Positions 39,666 to 49,309 of a stretch of DNA of 64,000 nt are shown here, one piece after another. A program made the position numbers and the translations under genes. The notes under the pieces were generated by a model, which saw nothing but the letters and a program-made list of their open reading frames with translations, ran no database searches and had not been told where the DNA came from. Numbering within the stretch: the stretch's first letter is position 1; every line of letters begins with the position of its first letter. Source of the stretch: Lactobacillus melliventris. GTDB taxonomy: Bacteria; Bacillota; Bacilli; Lactobacillales; Lactobacillaceae. The DNA is taken from positions 220,399 through 284,398 of the forward strand of contig NZ_JAAEEB010000004.1 in the NCBI RefSeq assembly GCF_013346935.1. Direction: 5' to 3'.

Positions 39666-39716
39666 AAACTTGTGTTCGCTAAAATAAATTATACAAACAC
39701 AAGTTCGAATAATCAA
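39666..39716 (-). promoter_or_regulatory. SOS promoter with two LexA boxes
   Basis: Minus-strand -35 TTGATT (39711-39716) and -10 TATAAT (39688-39693), 17 bases apart. One LexA/DinR box, GAACTTGTGTTT (39695-39706), lies in the spacer, and a second, GAACACAAGTTT (39666-39677), lies just downstream of the -10. Both fit GAAC-N4-GTTY. Confidence 0.85.
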
Positions 39717-39724
39717 GCAAAAAT

Positions 39725-40186
39725 TTATTCAATTGCCGCAATAGTAACCTGATACTCCCCGGCAGGTGCTACAACACTTACAGTTTGACCAACTTCTTTT
39801 TTCATAATTGCTTGGCCCAATGGTGAGTCAAACGCAACTTTTCCTGCTCCAATATCAGCTTCCATACGGCCGACAACCTGGTATGTTTCAGTTTCTGGGT
39901 CGTCAGCAAACTTTAGTGTGACCGTCTTACCTAAATCAACTTTACCATCGGCCTTTTTTTCGATAATTTCGGCATATTTCAACTGCTTTTCCAGATAACG
40001 CAGACGACTTTGAAGATGACCTAAATCACGCTTGGCCTCCGTATATTCGGTGTTTTCCGACAAATCACCTAAAGAGCGGGCTTCCTGTAAAATTTTAATT
40101 CTTCTGGGCCTATCCTTTTTTAAACTGGCTATTTCATCTTTAATTTTTTGGTAACCCTTGGGCGTCATTTTTTGATAATAAACCAA
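39725..40186 (-). CDS. greA: Transcription elongation factor GreA
   Basis: A 153-residue factor that rescues backtracked RNA polymerase by stimulating transcript cleavage. The N-terminal coiled coil carries the acidic tip LGDLSENTEYTEAKRD; the C-terminal domain shows KVAFDSPLGQAIMKKEVGQTV. It is divergent from hsp20, across a 200-base region with a CIRCE element. Full length and normal. Confidence 0.95.
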   Translation of the reverse strand: MVYYQKMTPKGYQKIKDEIASLKKDRPRRIKILQEARSLGDLSENTEYTEAKRDLGHLQSRLRYLEKQLKYAEIIEKKADGKVDLGKTVTLKFADDPETETYQVVGRMEADIGAGKVAFDSPLGQAIMKKEVGQTVSVVAPAGEYQVTIAAIE

Positions 40187-40266
40187 AATATTCTCTCCTA
40201 ATTATATTCTTAAAAATATTATCCACAAGCTATAAACACCAATTTAAAGCTATAAATTATAATTAT

Positions 40267-40293
40267 ATAGCACTCCAAAAATAATAGTGCTAA
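40267..40293. promoter_or_regulatory. CIRCE element (HrcA operator)
   Basis: ATAGCACTC-N9-TAGTGCTAA, one mismatch per arm from the consensus TTAGCACTC-N9-GAGTGCTAA. It lies between the divergent greA and hsp20 genes; a TATAAT (40321-40326) downstream could serve hsp20. Confidence 0.8.
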
Positions 40294-40395
40294 TTATTTC
40301 CTTTTTATGAATCTGCATACTATAATAATAATTGCAAGGAAGAAATGAAAGTCTTCTGATACAAATATATAAATTTCGAAAGGAAGTTTTTTACT

Positions 40396-40818
40396 ATGGC
40401 AAATGATATGATGAATCGGCACAATGACCTATTTGATGCGATGAACGATTGGTTTGATCTTCCGAGAAAATTTTTTGACGATAACGAAGTAGCAAAATTA
40501 ATGCAATCAGATGTTGTTGAAAACGACAAAGAATACGTAATTAAAGTTGACATGCCTGGAATGGACAAGGACAAAATTCACCTAAATTATAATAATGGTA
40601 TTTTGAGCGTATCCGGCTCAAGAAAATCATTTAAGGATATGTCTAAGGATAACAGTATCATCCACCGTGAAAGAAGTGAAGGCCACATTTCACGCAGCTT
40701 CAGATTACCAAATGTAGTTGCAAGTGATATTCACGCAAAGTATGATAACGGCGTATTGACTATTACCTTGCCAAAGCAGCAAGCTGGTGCAAATGATAAC
40801 TCAATCCAAATTGATTAA
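40396..40818 (+). CDS. Hsp20/alpha-crystallin family small heat-shock protein
   Basis: A 140-residue ATP-independent holdase chaperone. The alpha-crystallin domain spans about residues 35-130, with EYVIKVDMPGMDKDKI, the core strand GHISRSFRLPNVV and YDNGVLTITLPK. An AAAGGAAG site precedes the ATG. A CIRCE element 100 bases upstream suggests HrcA control and heat induction. It ends at a strong terminator. Confidence 0.95.
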   Translation: MANDMMNRHNDLFDAMNDWFDLPRKFFDDNEVAKLMQSDVVENDKEYVIKVDMPGMDKDKIHLNYNNGILSVSGSRKSFKDMSKDNSIIHRERSEGHISRSFRLPNVVASDIHAKYDNGVLTITLPKQQAGANDNSIQID

Positions 40819-40869
40819 CTTATTACCACATTGCATAAGTTTTAAATAAATTACCAATACAATTCTCTA

Positions 40870-40905
40870 AAGCGAGTTCAGCTATTGAACTCGCTTTTAT
40901 TTTAG
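40870..40905 (+). terminator. Rho-independent terminator of hsp20
   Basis: Stem AAAGCGAGTTCA / TGAACTCGCTTT, five-base loop, followed by TTATTTTA. Confidence 0.88.
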
Positions 40906-40956
40906 CTTAAAATATATAGTAATTTAAAAATAGATTAAAAAAGGAGAATTTATTTT

Positions 40957-42273
40957 ATGGCTCATAAATTAACTGTCCAAGAGTTGGAAGAATTTGCCGC
41001 AAACTTTAATGAAAAACCACAAAATCAAGTTGTTGCCCGAGCAGCTCAAAAAAGTGGTGTTTTAACAGCTGCTTACAATGAACGCGTTCAAGGTGAATTG
41101 ACCCGTGTGTTTTCAACCGAACTTGATACAGAAAATGTTACTAATCAACGCCAATCAGGTCGTTGCTGGGAATTTGCCACTTTAAACATTTTACGCCACA
41201 ATTTTGGTAAAAAATATCACTGCAAGAATTTCACTTTCTCACAAAGCTACAACTTCTTCTGGGATAAAATTGAACGGGCAAATATTTTTTATGACAATAT
41301 CTTAGACACAGCAGACGAACCACTCGATTCACGTACTGTTAAAGCCCACCTAGATGGTGCAGGCGAAGATGGTGGCCAATTCCACATGGGCGCTGCTTTA
41401 ATTGAAAAATATGGTGTCGTTCCTTCTTATGCAATGCCTGAGAGTTTCAATACCAATAATACTAATGGCTTTGCCAAAGCTTTGGGTGATAAGCTGAAGA
41501 AGGATGCTCTGGTCTTGCGTAAATTAAAGCAGGCCGGTAAAGACGATGAGATCGAAAAAGCCCGTAAGCAATTCTTAAGTGAAGTTTACCAGATGACCGC
41601 AATTGCAGTCGGTGAACCACCTAAGAAATTTGATTTGGAATATCGTGATGACGATAAGAAATATCACTTGGATAAAGATTTAACTCCACTGGAATTTCTG
41701 CATAAATACATGGGTGACGTTGATTTTAATGACTATGTCGTATTGTCTAACGCCCCGGACCATGAATATGATAAATTATACGGTCTACCTTTTGAAGATA
41801 ACGTTGAGGGGTCATACCGCATCAAATTCTTAAACGTGCCAATGGAATACTTGGAAACTGCAGCTGTTAACCAGTTAAAAGATGGCGAAGCAGTCTGGTT
41901 CGGCAATGATGTTGGTGAACAAAGCGACCGCAAGAAGGGCTATCTTGACAGTGATTTGTACCAACTAAGCGAACTCTTTGGCGTAGACCTTAAGATGTCC
42001 AAGGCTGATCGTTTGCGCACTGGTGCAGGCGCTTCTACTCACGCAATGACTTTAGTTGGCGTAGATGAAGACGGTGGACATGTTCGCCAATGGAAGGTTG
42101 AAAACTCCTGGGGCGAAAAGAACGGTGACAAAGGATTCTTTGTTATGAACAACGACTGGTTTAAAGATTACGTTTACGAAGTTGTTGTCCACAAGAAATA
42201 CCTGACACCAGAGCAAGTAGCTATAGCAGAGGGCCCAATTACTGATTTACCAGCTTGGGATTCACTCGCTTAA
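40957..42273 (+). CDS. pepE: C1B cysteine endopeptidase (PepE/PepG type)
   Basis: A 438-residue cytoplasmic papain-like peptidase of the bleomycin-hydrolase family, used by lactobacilli to break down peptides from milk or host protein. The catalytic triad is Cys70 in QSGRCWEF, His near 362 in STHAMTLVGV and Asn near 383 in VENSWGEKNGDKGF. The length and the C-terminal ITDLPAWDSLA match the endopeptidases PepE/PepG better than aminopeptidase PepC. Residue 72 after CysTrp is Glu where Leu is common in the family. An AAGGAG site precedes the ATG. Confidence 0.9.
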   Translation: MAHKLTVQELEEFAANFNEKPQNQVVARAAQKSGVLTAAYNERVQGELTRVFSTELDTENVTNQRQSGRCWEFATLNILRHNFGKKYHCKNFTFSQSYNFFWDKIERANIFYDNILDTADEPLDSRTVKAHLDGAGEDGGQFHMGAALIEKYGVVPSYAMPESFNTNNTNGFAKALGDKLKKDALVLRKLKQAGKDDEIEKARKQFLSEVYQMTAIAVGEPPKKFDLEYRDDDKKYHLDKDLTPLEFLHKYMGDVDFNDYVVLSNAPDHEYDKLYGLPFEDNVEGSYRIKFLNVPMEYLETAAVNQLKDGEAVWFGNDVGEQSDRKKGYLDSDLYQLSELFGVDLKMSKADRLRTGAGASTHAMTLVGVDEDGGHVRQWKVENSWGEKNGDKGFFVMNNDWFKDYVYEVVVHKKYLTPEQVAIAEGPITDLPAWDSLA

Positions 42274-42288
42274 GCTGATCTATAACTA

Positions 42289-42328
42289 ATAAAAAGACGA
42301 AATTCTATTGTGAATTTCGTCTTTTTTA
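42289..42328. terminator. Bidirectional terminator between pepE and the nucleoside hydrolase gene
   Basis: Stem AAAAAGACGAAATTC / GAATTTCGTCTTTTT with T-runs on both strands; it serves the two convergent genes. Confidence 0.9.
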
Positions 42329-42348
42329 TTACAAATATTAATTAATGT

Positions 42349-43284
42349 CTAACTACGCAATAATAATTCATCAAACTTTTTAAAGAATAAATTTTTATCT
42401 GCTTTAGTCACTAGAGTTATTTCACGACCAGCAGGATCATCTTCCAAACGGCCTGCTGCCAAACCTTGGGTAATTACTCTTACCTTGTGTTTTTTAGTCG
42501 TCAAAACAACTTCAGGATATAGGGCACTAATGACCGTTAAAACGTCCCAGAAGTATAATTGCGCAGTTGGTATTGGCGGATTAACCAGAAGGCAATATCC
42601 TTGTGCAACTAAATCCATAGCTGGATGTTCACTTAAACTGGCCCAGTGCATTCTTAACTCATCAGTTAAAGGCAGTTCTTCACTGCTTTCAAGACCAATA
42701 ACCTGCATGGGAATACTTGATTTCAAAACAGTTTCAAGCGCAAAAGGATCCCAGAAAGCATTCCATTCTTGAGTACCGTCAGCATTAACCTGAACAACAT
42801 TACCATGACCATCAAGGGAACCACCCATCCAATACAGCTTTTCAATGTTATCCGCAATTTGAGGATTAGTTTCTAGTGCGCGCGCTAAATCCGTTAAAGG
42901 ACCTGTCATAACTAAAGTTACAGGCTGCTCTGATGCCATAATTTTCTCAACCATATCTAAATGAGCCGGCTTGTCTGCCATCTTAGTAATCACTTTGCCA
43001 GAACGATTCAATAACGGCAGATAATTGAAAGAATATGCCGCTTTACGCCAATCTTCCGGAAACTGATTAACGGCGCGAGAATTTGATTTGGCAATTTCCA
43101 ATTGATCACCGCGCAAGTTAAAGCGATCTGTCAACTTACGACATACTTCAACAGCCGGATCAACATAGCCATCCGCATCAATTGCACTAACGCCAATTAA
43201 TTTAATATCTGGGGCTTGCAAAAACAGCAAGCAAGCTACTAAATCATCAATATTACCATCATGGTTAAAATAAATTGTTTTCAT
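42349..43284 (-). CDS. Inosine-uridine type nucleoside hydrolase
   Basis: A 311-residue hydrolase that splits nucleosides into base and ribose. The N-terminal calcium-site motif reads FNHDGNIDDLVACLLFL (the usual DTDPGxDDA with Asn first and His-Asp next), and VTLVMTGPLTDLARAL and LYWMGGSLDG are also typical. NAFWDPFALETVL carries the conserved WDP acidic residue. It is the last gene of the nucleoside uptake operon, 10 bases after the permease gene, so imported nucleosides can be cleaved at once. Confidence 0.9.
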   Translation of the reverse strand: MKTIYFNHDGNIDDLVACLLFLQAPDIKLIGVSAIDADGYVDPAVEVCRKLTDRFNLRGDQLEIAKSNSRAVNQFPEDWRKAAYSFNYLPLLNRSGKVITKMADKPAHLDMVEKIMASEQPVTLVMTGPLTDLARALETNPQIADNIEKLYWMGGSLDGHGNVVQVNADGTQEWNAFWDPFALETVLKSSIPMQVIGLESSEELPLTDELRMHWASLSEHPAMDLVAQGYCLLVNPPIPTAQLYFWDVLTVISALYPEVVLTTKKHKVRVITQGLAAGRLEDDPAGREITLVTKADKNLFFKKFDELLLRS

Positions 43285-43293
43285 TAATACTCC

Positions 43294-44250
43294 CTATTTT
43301 GACTTAATATAATTTTGACCATCAGCTGCTGGAGCAACCGATTTTCCGAAGAACAGAACTAAAACTATGATTGTAATTACATAAGGAGCAATCTGCATGT
43401 AAACAGCAGGTATGTGGCTGAAGAACGGCAATTGATTGCCGATGATACTAATACTTTGAGCAAAACCAAAGAAAAGCGAAGCCATCATTGCACCTAACGG
43501 ATTCCATTTACCAAAGATCATGGCCGCCAAAGCCATAAAACCTTGGCCCACAATAGTAGAAACTGAAAAGTTACCAGAAATTGCCTCTGCAAAAACTGCA
43601 CCGCCAACTCCACCTAAAAAGCCTGATATTAATACGCCAGCATAACGCATGCCATAAACATTAATCCCCAGAGTATCAGCAGCTTGCGGATTTTCACCAC
43701 ATGAGCGCAAGCGCAAGCCAAAGCGGGTTTTATACAAAATCCACCACAATACTACGGACACCACTATTGCCAGCCATGCTGGTGCTGATGTATTTTGAAA
43801 GAAAATAGGCCCTATTACAGGAATATCAGCTAAGCCGGGAAAACTAAAATAACCAAAGCTTTGAGTAATGTTTTCAGTTTGCCCTTTATCATAAATAGCT
43901 TTAACTAAAAATACTCCTAAAGGCGGTGCCATGAGGTTAAGTACAGTCCCACTGATAATATGGTCAGCATGAAAATTAATAGTGGCAACAGCATGTAGTA
44001 ATGAGAAGAGCAGACCCACAATTCCACCAATCAATAAGCCAAGCCATGGCGTTGCTTTACCAAAAGTAGAAGCAAAAGTCAGGTTAAACACAATGGCAGA
44101 AAAGGCACCGATAGTCATTATTCCTTCTAGGCCAATATTGGTAATACCTGAGTTTTCACTATAAACGCCACCTAAAGCGGTGAAAATCAACGGAGCCGAA
44201 TAGACAAAAGTTGATGATACAATTAACGCTAAAATCGTAACTAAATTCAT
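43294..44250 (-). CDS. Nucleoside ABC transporter permease (NupC/YufQ type)
   Basis: A 318-residue inner-membrane permease with about eight to ten hydrophobic segments, of the branched-chain amino acid/ribose-type permease family. Landmarks are SAPLIFTALGGVYSENSGITNIGLEGIM and GLRLRSCGENPQAADTLGINV (coupling helix to the ATPase). It abuts the partner permease gene (shared base at 44250) and precedes the nucleoside hydrolase. Confidence 0.92.
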   Translation of the reverse strand: MNLVTILALIVSSTFVYSAPLIFTALGGVYSENSGITNIGLEGIMTIGAFSAIVFNLTFASTFGKATPWLGLLIGGIVGLLFSLLHAVATINFHADHIISGTVLNLMAPPLGVFLVKAIYDKGQTENITQSFGYFSFPGLADIPVIGPIFFQNTSAPAWLAIVVSVVLWWILYKTRFGLRLRSCGENPQAADTLGINVYGMRYAGVLISGFLGGVGGAVFAEAISGNFSVSTIVGQGFMALAAMIFGKWNPLGAMMASLFFGFAQSISIIGNQLPFFSHIPAVYMQIAPYVITIIVLVLFFGKSVAPAADGQNYIKSK

Positions 44251-45395
44251 TAATTTTGTCCTCCTTGAGTTTTAGTAGAATCCGCCACCGCACTGTCTGA
44301 ATCCGTATCAGCGGTTTTGGTGTCTCTTTGAATTGCCTGGGCTTTTTTAGTTTTAAATAGTAGTCCAATAACATATTGAATAGCAACAAAGAAAATAATA
44401 GCGGCAATAACTATCGAAACGATCTCATAAGGGATACCGGCAATGGTCTGCATCCCTAGACCACCAATTTTTAATATCGAAAATAATAATGAAGCTAGCA
44501 AAATACCAACAGCTGTGCCGCCACCAAGAAGGGCAACAGACAAGCCATCCCAGCCAATATCCAAACTAGTCGTCTGGGTAAAGTAGTTTTGATAAGTACC
44601 AAGGCCCTGAACAACTCCACCTAAACCGGCAAAACCGCCAGACAGGAGCATCGATAGCATAATATTCTTTTTAGCAGACATTCCGGCATAGCGACTAGCT
44701 GCAGCATTAGTACCAACCGAACGAATTTCAAAGCCGGTGGTAGTCTTCCGCATTAAATACCAATACAAAAAGACGGCGACTAAAGCAATAAAAATTCCCG
44801 CATTAATCCGTGAATCACCAAACATTGAACTAAGCCAGTCAATCTTTAAACTACCGTTGGCAGTAATTGTTTTAGTAGTATCAGTATCAATACGTAATTT
44901 CGCTGACATTACCTGCTGCATCAAATATTGACAGGAATAAAGCACAATGTAGTTAATCATAATAGTTGTAATTACTTCGTTAGTCCCAAATTGAGCACGC
45001 AGCCAGCCGGCAACACCGGCAACAAGTGCACCGGCAATAATACCGGTAATCACAGCCAGTGGCAGTAAAAACACTTTAGGCATATTGGGATTAGCCAGCA
45101 CCACCCAGATGGATGACAACCAGCCTGCTTGCGCCTGACCGGGCAAACCAATATTGAAAAAGCCAGCAGTAGAAGCAATGGCAAATCCAATAGCAGTAAA
45201 AATCAGGGGGGTAGCTTCACGAATAGTTTCACCTATACCATTCATATTGCCTAAGGCGCTGGAAAACATTGAAGCATATGCTTGAAACGGGTTGTAACTC
45301 CAGACCAGCATGATGATTGCCCCAACTAAAAAGCCTGCTAAAATTGAAATAATTGGTACTAAAATTTTCTTAGTTTTTAGTGTTACTTTAAGCAA
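44250..45395 (-). CDS. Nucleoside ABC transporter permease (NupB/YufP type)
   Basis: A 381-residue permease with about nine or ten membrane segments. REATPLIFTAIGFAIASTAGFFNIG and GFEIRSVGTNAAASRYAGMS are typical of the family. A hydrophilic Asp/Ser/Thr-rich C-terminal tail of about 30 residues (after KTKKAQAIQRDTKT) is extra. The start overlaps the ATPase gene by 8 bases. Confidence 0.92.
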   Translation of the reverse strand: MLKVTLKTKKILVPIISILAGFLVGAIIMLVWSYNPFQAYASMFSSALGNMNGIGETIREATPLIFTAIGFAIASTAGFFNIGLPGQAQAGWLSSIWVVLANPNMPKVFLLPLAVITGIIAGALVAGVAGWLRAQFGTNEVITTIMINYIVLYSCQYLMQQVMSAKLRIDTDTTKTITANGSLKIDWLSSMFGDSRINAGIFIALVAVFLYWYLMRKTTTGFEIRSVGTNAAASRYAGMSAKKNIMLSMLLSGGFAGLGGVVQGLGTYQNYFTQTTSLDIGWDGLSVALLGGGTAVGILLASLLFSILKIGGLGMQTIAGIPYEIVSIVIAAIIFFVAIQYVIGLLFKTKKAQAIQRDTKTADTDSDSAVADSTKTQGGQN

Positions 45396-46923
45396 GAGCG
45401 CTGCCTTCTTTCTTAACGCCAGTCATTAACAATCCTAATTCCTCATCACTCGTGTTTTCCGGCCTGACTTCACCTGAAATACTGCCATTATGAAGGACAA
45501 TAATCCGATCAGACAACTGCATAATTTCATCAAGTTCATACGAGATTAACAAAATTGCTTTACCTTGAGCTCTTTCGTTTAAAAGCTGATTATGAATGTA
45601 TTCAATAGCACCAACATCAAGTCCGCGTGTCGGCTGAAAAGCAATAACCAAATTGCTGTTGCGGCTTAGTTCACGGGCAATTATCACTTTTTGTTGATTA
45701 CCACCAGATAAATCACTCACAGGCATTTTTTCACTGGTCGTCCTGATATCAAATTGCTTAATCAAGTTTCTAGCATGTTCGTGAATGACATCGTAGTGCA
45801 TGACGTTGTGACGTGAAAATGGTTCTTGATAATAAGTTTGCAGAGCTAAATTATCTGAAACTGAAAAAGGTAAAATCAAGCCATATTTTTGCCGGTCAGC
45901 AGGAATATATGACACGCCCTTTTCAGTTATTTGCCGCACCTTGTGATTAGTCATGTCTTCGCCGTCAATTATAATTTTGCCGGCATGAACATGTTGCAAG
46001 CCGGTTAAAGCCCTGACAAGTTCATCTTGACCATTACCATCAATACCGGCAACACCCAAAATTTCGCCAGCATGCAAATTAAAAGACATTCCTTTAATTA
46101 CAGCCACGTTTTGCTTATTTTTCACTTGCAAATTTTCAACCTGCAACATCGTTTTACCAATTTTTGCCACTGGCTTATTAAGTTTCATGTTAACATGACG
46201 ACCAACCATCAATTCCGCCAAACGATTATTATCAACGTTAGCAACATTAAAAGTTCCTACACTTTGACCAGCACGAATAACAGTGACACGATCAGCAGCT
46301 CTCTCAATTTCTTCCAGCTTGTGCGTGATTAAAATAATCGATTTACCCTCTTTAGCCAGTCCACGCAAAATTTGAATAAATTCCGTAATTTCTTGTGGCG
46401 TTAAAACAGCAGTAGGCTCATCAAAAATCATAATATCAGCCCCGCGATACAAAACTTTCAGAATTTCCACTCTTTGTTGTTGCGCCACTGTAATCTCACT
46501 GATTTTTTTCTGAGGGTCAATATTTAAATTATAGCGCTCAGATAAGGCCATAATCTGCTTTTCAGCTTTTTTAAAATCTAGTTTAGGTCCCTTGGTTGTT
46601 TCATGACCCAAAATAATATTTTCCAAAACTGTAAAGGATTCCATCAACATAAAGTGCTGGTGCACCATACCGATACCTAGGTCTTTGGCAACAGTTGGAT
46701 TTTTAATATTAACCTTTTTTCCGCGAACTTTGATTGTACCTGAAGTGGGCTGAATCAATCCTGATAGAATGCTCATGAGAGTTGATTTACCAGCACCGTT
46801 TTCCCCTAATAACGCCAGAATCTCACCTTTTTTCAAAGTCAGATTAATATCGTTATTGGCTTTAAAGCCATTAAAATCCTTAACAATATGGCGCATTTCT
46901 ATTACGTTCGTCATATTTTCCAT
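45388..46923 (-). CDS. Nucleoside ABC transporter ATP-binding protein (NupA/YufO type)
   Basis: A double-ATPase of about 511 residues that powers import. The first cassette has LLGENGAGKST, the second AGIDGNGQDEL in place of a canonical Walker A, as usual for ribose/nucleoside importers. Signatures are ITVAQQQRVEIL and LSGGNQQKVIIARE. The frame opens at 46974, but the first 17 codons lie in the upstream hairpin; I use ATG 46923 (MENMTNVIEM), with AAGGAA about 12 bases ahead; a second ATG three codons later is possible. Confidence 0.9.
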   Translation of the reverse strand: MENMTNVIEMRHIVKDFNGFKANNDINLTLKKGEILALLGENGAGKSTLMSILSGLIQPTSGTIKVRGKKVNIKNPTVAKDLGIGMVHQHFMLMESFTVLENIILGHETTKGPKLDFKKAEKQIMALSERYNLNIDPQKKISEITVAQQQRVEILKVLYRGADIMIFDEPTAVLTPQEITEFIQILRGLAKEGKSIILITHKLEEIERAADRVTVIRAGQSVGTFNVANVDNNRLAELMVGRHVNMKLNKPVAKIGKTMLQVENLQVKNKQNVAVIKGMSFNLHAGEILGVAGIDGNGQDELVRALTGLQHVHAGKIIIDGEDMTNHKVRQITEKGVSYIPADRQKYGLILPFSVSDNLALQTYYQEPFSRHNVMHYDVIHEHARNLIKQFDIRTTSEKMPVSDLSGGNQQKVIIARELSRNSNLVIAFQPTRGLDVGAIEYIHNQLLNERAQGKAILLISYELDEIMQLSDRIIVLHNGSISGEVRPENTSDEELGLLMTGVKKEGSALA

Positions 46924-46946
46924 TTTATGTAAATTTCCTTTTTCGT

Positions 46947-46984
46947 AAAAAACTCTTTGCATAAGTATACACAAAGAGTTTTAA
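46947..46984 (-). terminator. Intra-operon hairpin between the lipoprotein and transporter genes
   Basis: Stem AAAACTCTTTG / CAAAGAGTTTT with a 12-base loop and TTTTTTACG on the minus strand. It lies after the second BMP gene and before nupA, so it may act as a partial terminator giving an excess of binding protein. Confidence 0.75.
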
Positions 46985-46997
46985 TCAATAATTTACT

Positions 46998-48068
46998 TTA
47001 ATTTTGCGCTACAGTAATTTTTCCGGCAACTATTTGTTGTTTGGCCTTTTCTACTGCCAGCCATGCCTTTGGTGTAAGGTTGCCTTTAGTAATTGAAACA
47101 CCATTGCCTTTTAAGGAGTAGACAAGATGCTTTCCTCCTGGGAACTTACCTTTAGCCGCATCGTCAGCCAAGGATTTAGTTGCAACGTTTAGTCCCTTCA
47201 ATACTGAAGTTAAAGTAAAGTTAGCCTTTTTACCATCTTTCGTTTTATAGTTACCAAGATTTTTCTGGTCAACATCTACACCAATCACCCAAACCTTGTT
47301 ATTTTCAGGTTTAGTTTGATTTAGGGCTTTAGCTTCTTGGAAGACTCCGCTACCGGCTGAACCTGCAGCCTGGAATACTACATCACATTTATTAGCATAC
47401 ATTGACTGAGCAATTGATTTAGCTTTATCGTTTGAAGTAAAGTTACCGATATACTGTACGCTGACATTGATCTTTTTATGCTGAGCTTTAGCAGCGTCTT
47501 TTACGCCTTGCTTGAAACCAGCTTCAAAAGTATCAATAATAGCTGACTTAGCTCCTCCGATAAAACCAACTTTGTTGGTCTTGGTAGAATAAGCGGCAGC
47601 CACACCACCTAAATATGATGATTCATTACTCTTAAAAGTTACTGAAGCCACATTTTTTTGACCAGTAATCACATCGTCAACGATTACAAAATTTTTCTTA
47701 GGATTCTTTTTAGCAGCTGCTTTAACCGAATCTTTTAACATATAACCAATACCAAATATTGTTTGGTAACCAGATTTAGCAGCTTGGTTAAAGTTAGGTG
47801 TATAGTCAGTAGCACTGCTAGATTGGAAATACTGATAGCCTTTACCTTGCTTGAAATTATGTTCTTTACCATAATCTTTAAAACCGGCCCATGCAGCCTG
47901 GTTAAAGGACTGGTCATTAATACCATTGCTATCAGTAATTAAAGCAATACTGTCTTTTTTGTTCTGACTGCTTGTTCCCTGCTTTTTTCCCGAGCAAGCA
48001 TTCAAAACTAAAGTAAATGATGCCATTAAAAATCCTAACGACAAAAATTTCGTAAATTTCTTACCCAT
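46998..48068 (-). CDS. BMP-family nucleoside-binding lipoprotein (copy 2)
   Basis: A 356-residue lipoprotein with lipobox LNAC (residues about 22-25 from ATG 48068) and a BMP/Med-type periplasmic-binding fold: IALITDSNGINDQSFNQAAWAGF, FIGGAKSAIIDTFEAGF and QAAGSAGSGVFQEA. It should be tethered to the outer face of the membrane and deliver nucleosides to the NupBC permease. ATG 48068 is chosen over 48086 because GGAGG lies 9 bases upstream. It is clearly paralogous to the preceding gene. Confidence 0.93.
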   Translation of the reverse strand: MGKKFTKFLSLGFLMASFTLVLNACSGKKQGTSSQNKKDSIALITDSNGINDQSFNQAAWAGFKDYGKEHNFKQGKGYQYFQSSSATDYTPNFNQAAKSGYQTIFGIGYMLKDSVKAAAKKNPKKNFVIVDDVITGQKNVASVTFKSNESSYLGGVAAAYSTKTNKVGFIGGAKSAIIDTFEAGFKQGVKDAAKAQHKKINVSVQYIGNFTSNDKAKSIAQSMYANKCDVVFQAAGSAGSGVFQEAKALNQTKPENNKVWVIGVDVDQKNLGNYKTKDGKKANFTLTSVLKGLNVATKSLADDAAKGKFPGGKHLVYSLKGNGVSITKGNLTPKAWLAVEKAKQQIVAGKITVAQN

Positions 48069-48187
48069 TGATTTTACCCTCCACAAAATACGAACTTTTC
48101 ATAATTAATATTATAATAAAATACGCATTAATTCAAGAAATATTTTTTTGTGGTTGATTATAGGTAAAAATGTTGGCGTATTGCGAA

Positions 48188-49279
48188 CTATTTACTTGGA
48201 TGAATTGGTACTTTGATATTACCCTTAATAATTTCTGTACGAGCTTGACGTGAATATTGCCAAGCTTTTGCACTAATTTGTCCGCGTTTGATCGAAACTC
48301 CGTTAGTTTTTAGACCATAAACCAGTTGCTGACCGCCAGGGAATTTCCCGTGATAAGCGCGATTAGAAATGTCCCGTGTAGCTACATTTACACCGGTAAT
48401 AACTGAAGTCAAAACAAAATTATCCTTTTTACCATCTTTAGTCTTGTAGTTACCTAAATGAGACTGGTCCGAATCGACTCCAATAGCCCAAACTTTGTTA
48501 GCAGCTGTTCTTGTCTGGTTAATTGACTTAGCCTCTTGGAACAAGCCGTTGCCAGCTAAACCAGAAGCATGGAAAATGATATCGGCTTTTTTAGCATACA
48601 TTGACTGGGCAATTGCCTTTTCTTTATCAGCACTCTTAAAGTCGCCCACATATTGGTTTAAGAGTGTAATCTTTTTATGCAACTTTTTAGCCTGGTCATG
48701 AACGCCTTTGGTAAAACCGGCATCAAACAAATCAATAATATTGCCATGAGCACCACCGATAAAGCCAATGACATTCGTTTTTGTTTCTGTTGCCGCAACA
48801 ACACCGGCCAAATAGGAAGCTTGCTCACTCTTAAAGTTGGCGGAGGCTACATTCTTTTGCCCCTTTATTACTTCATCGACGATGACATAATTCTTTTTAG
48901 GATTCTTTTTAGCAGCTGCTTTGACCGCATCTTTTAAGCTATAGCCTATACCAAAAATAGTCTGGTAGCCGGCTTTGCTGGCTTGATCAAAATTAGGCTC
49001 AAAATCCGCTGCACTGCCTGATTGAAAATACTGGTAACCATTGCGCCCGCGATTAAGATGATGATCTTTACCATATTCCTTAAAGCCTTGCCAAGCAGAC
49101 TGGTTAAACGAATTATCATTAACACCCGCAGTATCAGTGATTAGCGCAATTGAGTGTTTGGCACTACTACTTGAATTGCTGGCGCCACCTTGCTTTTTAC
49201 CTGAGCAAGCAGTAAGCGCTAACCCTGCAGCAACCGCTATCGCACTGATGGAAAAGATTTTTTTAATTTTTGACCTCAT
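48188..49279 (-). CDS. BMP-family nucleoside-binding lipoprotein (copy 1)
   Basis: A 363-residue lipoprotein with lipobox LTAC and the same fold: IALITDTAGVNDNSFNQSAWQGF, FIGGAHGNIIDLFDAGF and HASGLAGNGLFQEA. AGGAGG precedes the ATG. An upstream minus-strand promoter has -35 TTGACA (49332-49337), a 16-base spacer and extended -10 TGGTATGTT (hexamer 49310-49315). The two copies differ in the pocket-adjacent AAGSAGSG/ASGLAGNG segment, which might mean different nucleoside preferences. Confidence 0.93.
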   Translation of the reverse strand: MRSKIKKIFSISAIAVAAGLALTACSGKKQGGASNSSSSAKHSIALITDTAGVNDNSFNQSAWQGFKEYGKDHHLNRGRNGYQYFQSGSAADFEPNFDQASKAGYQTIFGIGYSLKDAVKAAAKKNPKKNYVIVDEVIKGQKNVASANFKSEQASYLAGVVAATETKTNVIGFIGGAHGNIIDLFDAGFTKGVHDQAKKLHKKITLLNQYVGDFKSADKEKAIAQSMYAKKADIIFHASGLAGNGLFQEAKSINQTRTAANKVWAIGVDSDQSHLGNYKTKDGKKDNFVLTSVITGVNVATRDISNRAYHGKFPGGQQLVYGLKTNGVSIKRGQISAKAWQYSRQARTEIIKGNIKVPIHPSK

Positions 49280-49309
49280 ATTGTACCTCCTGTAAATATC
49301 ACAATACCT

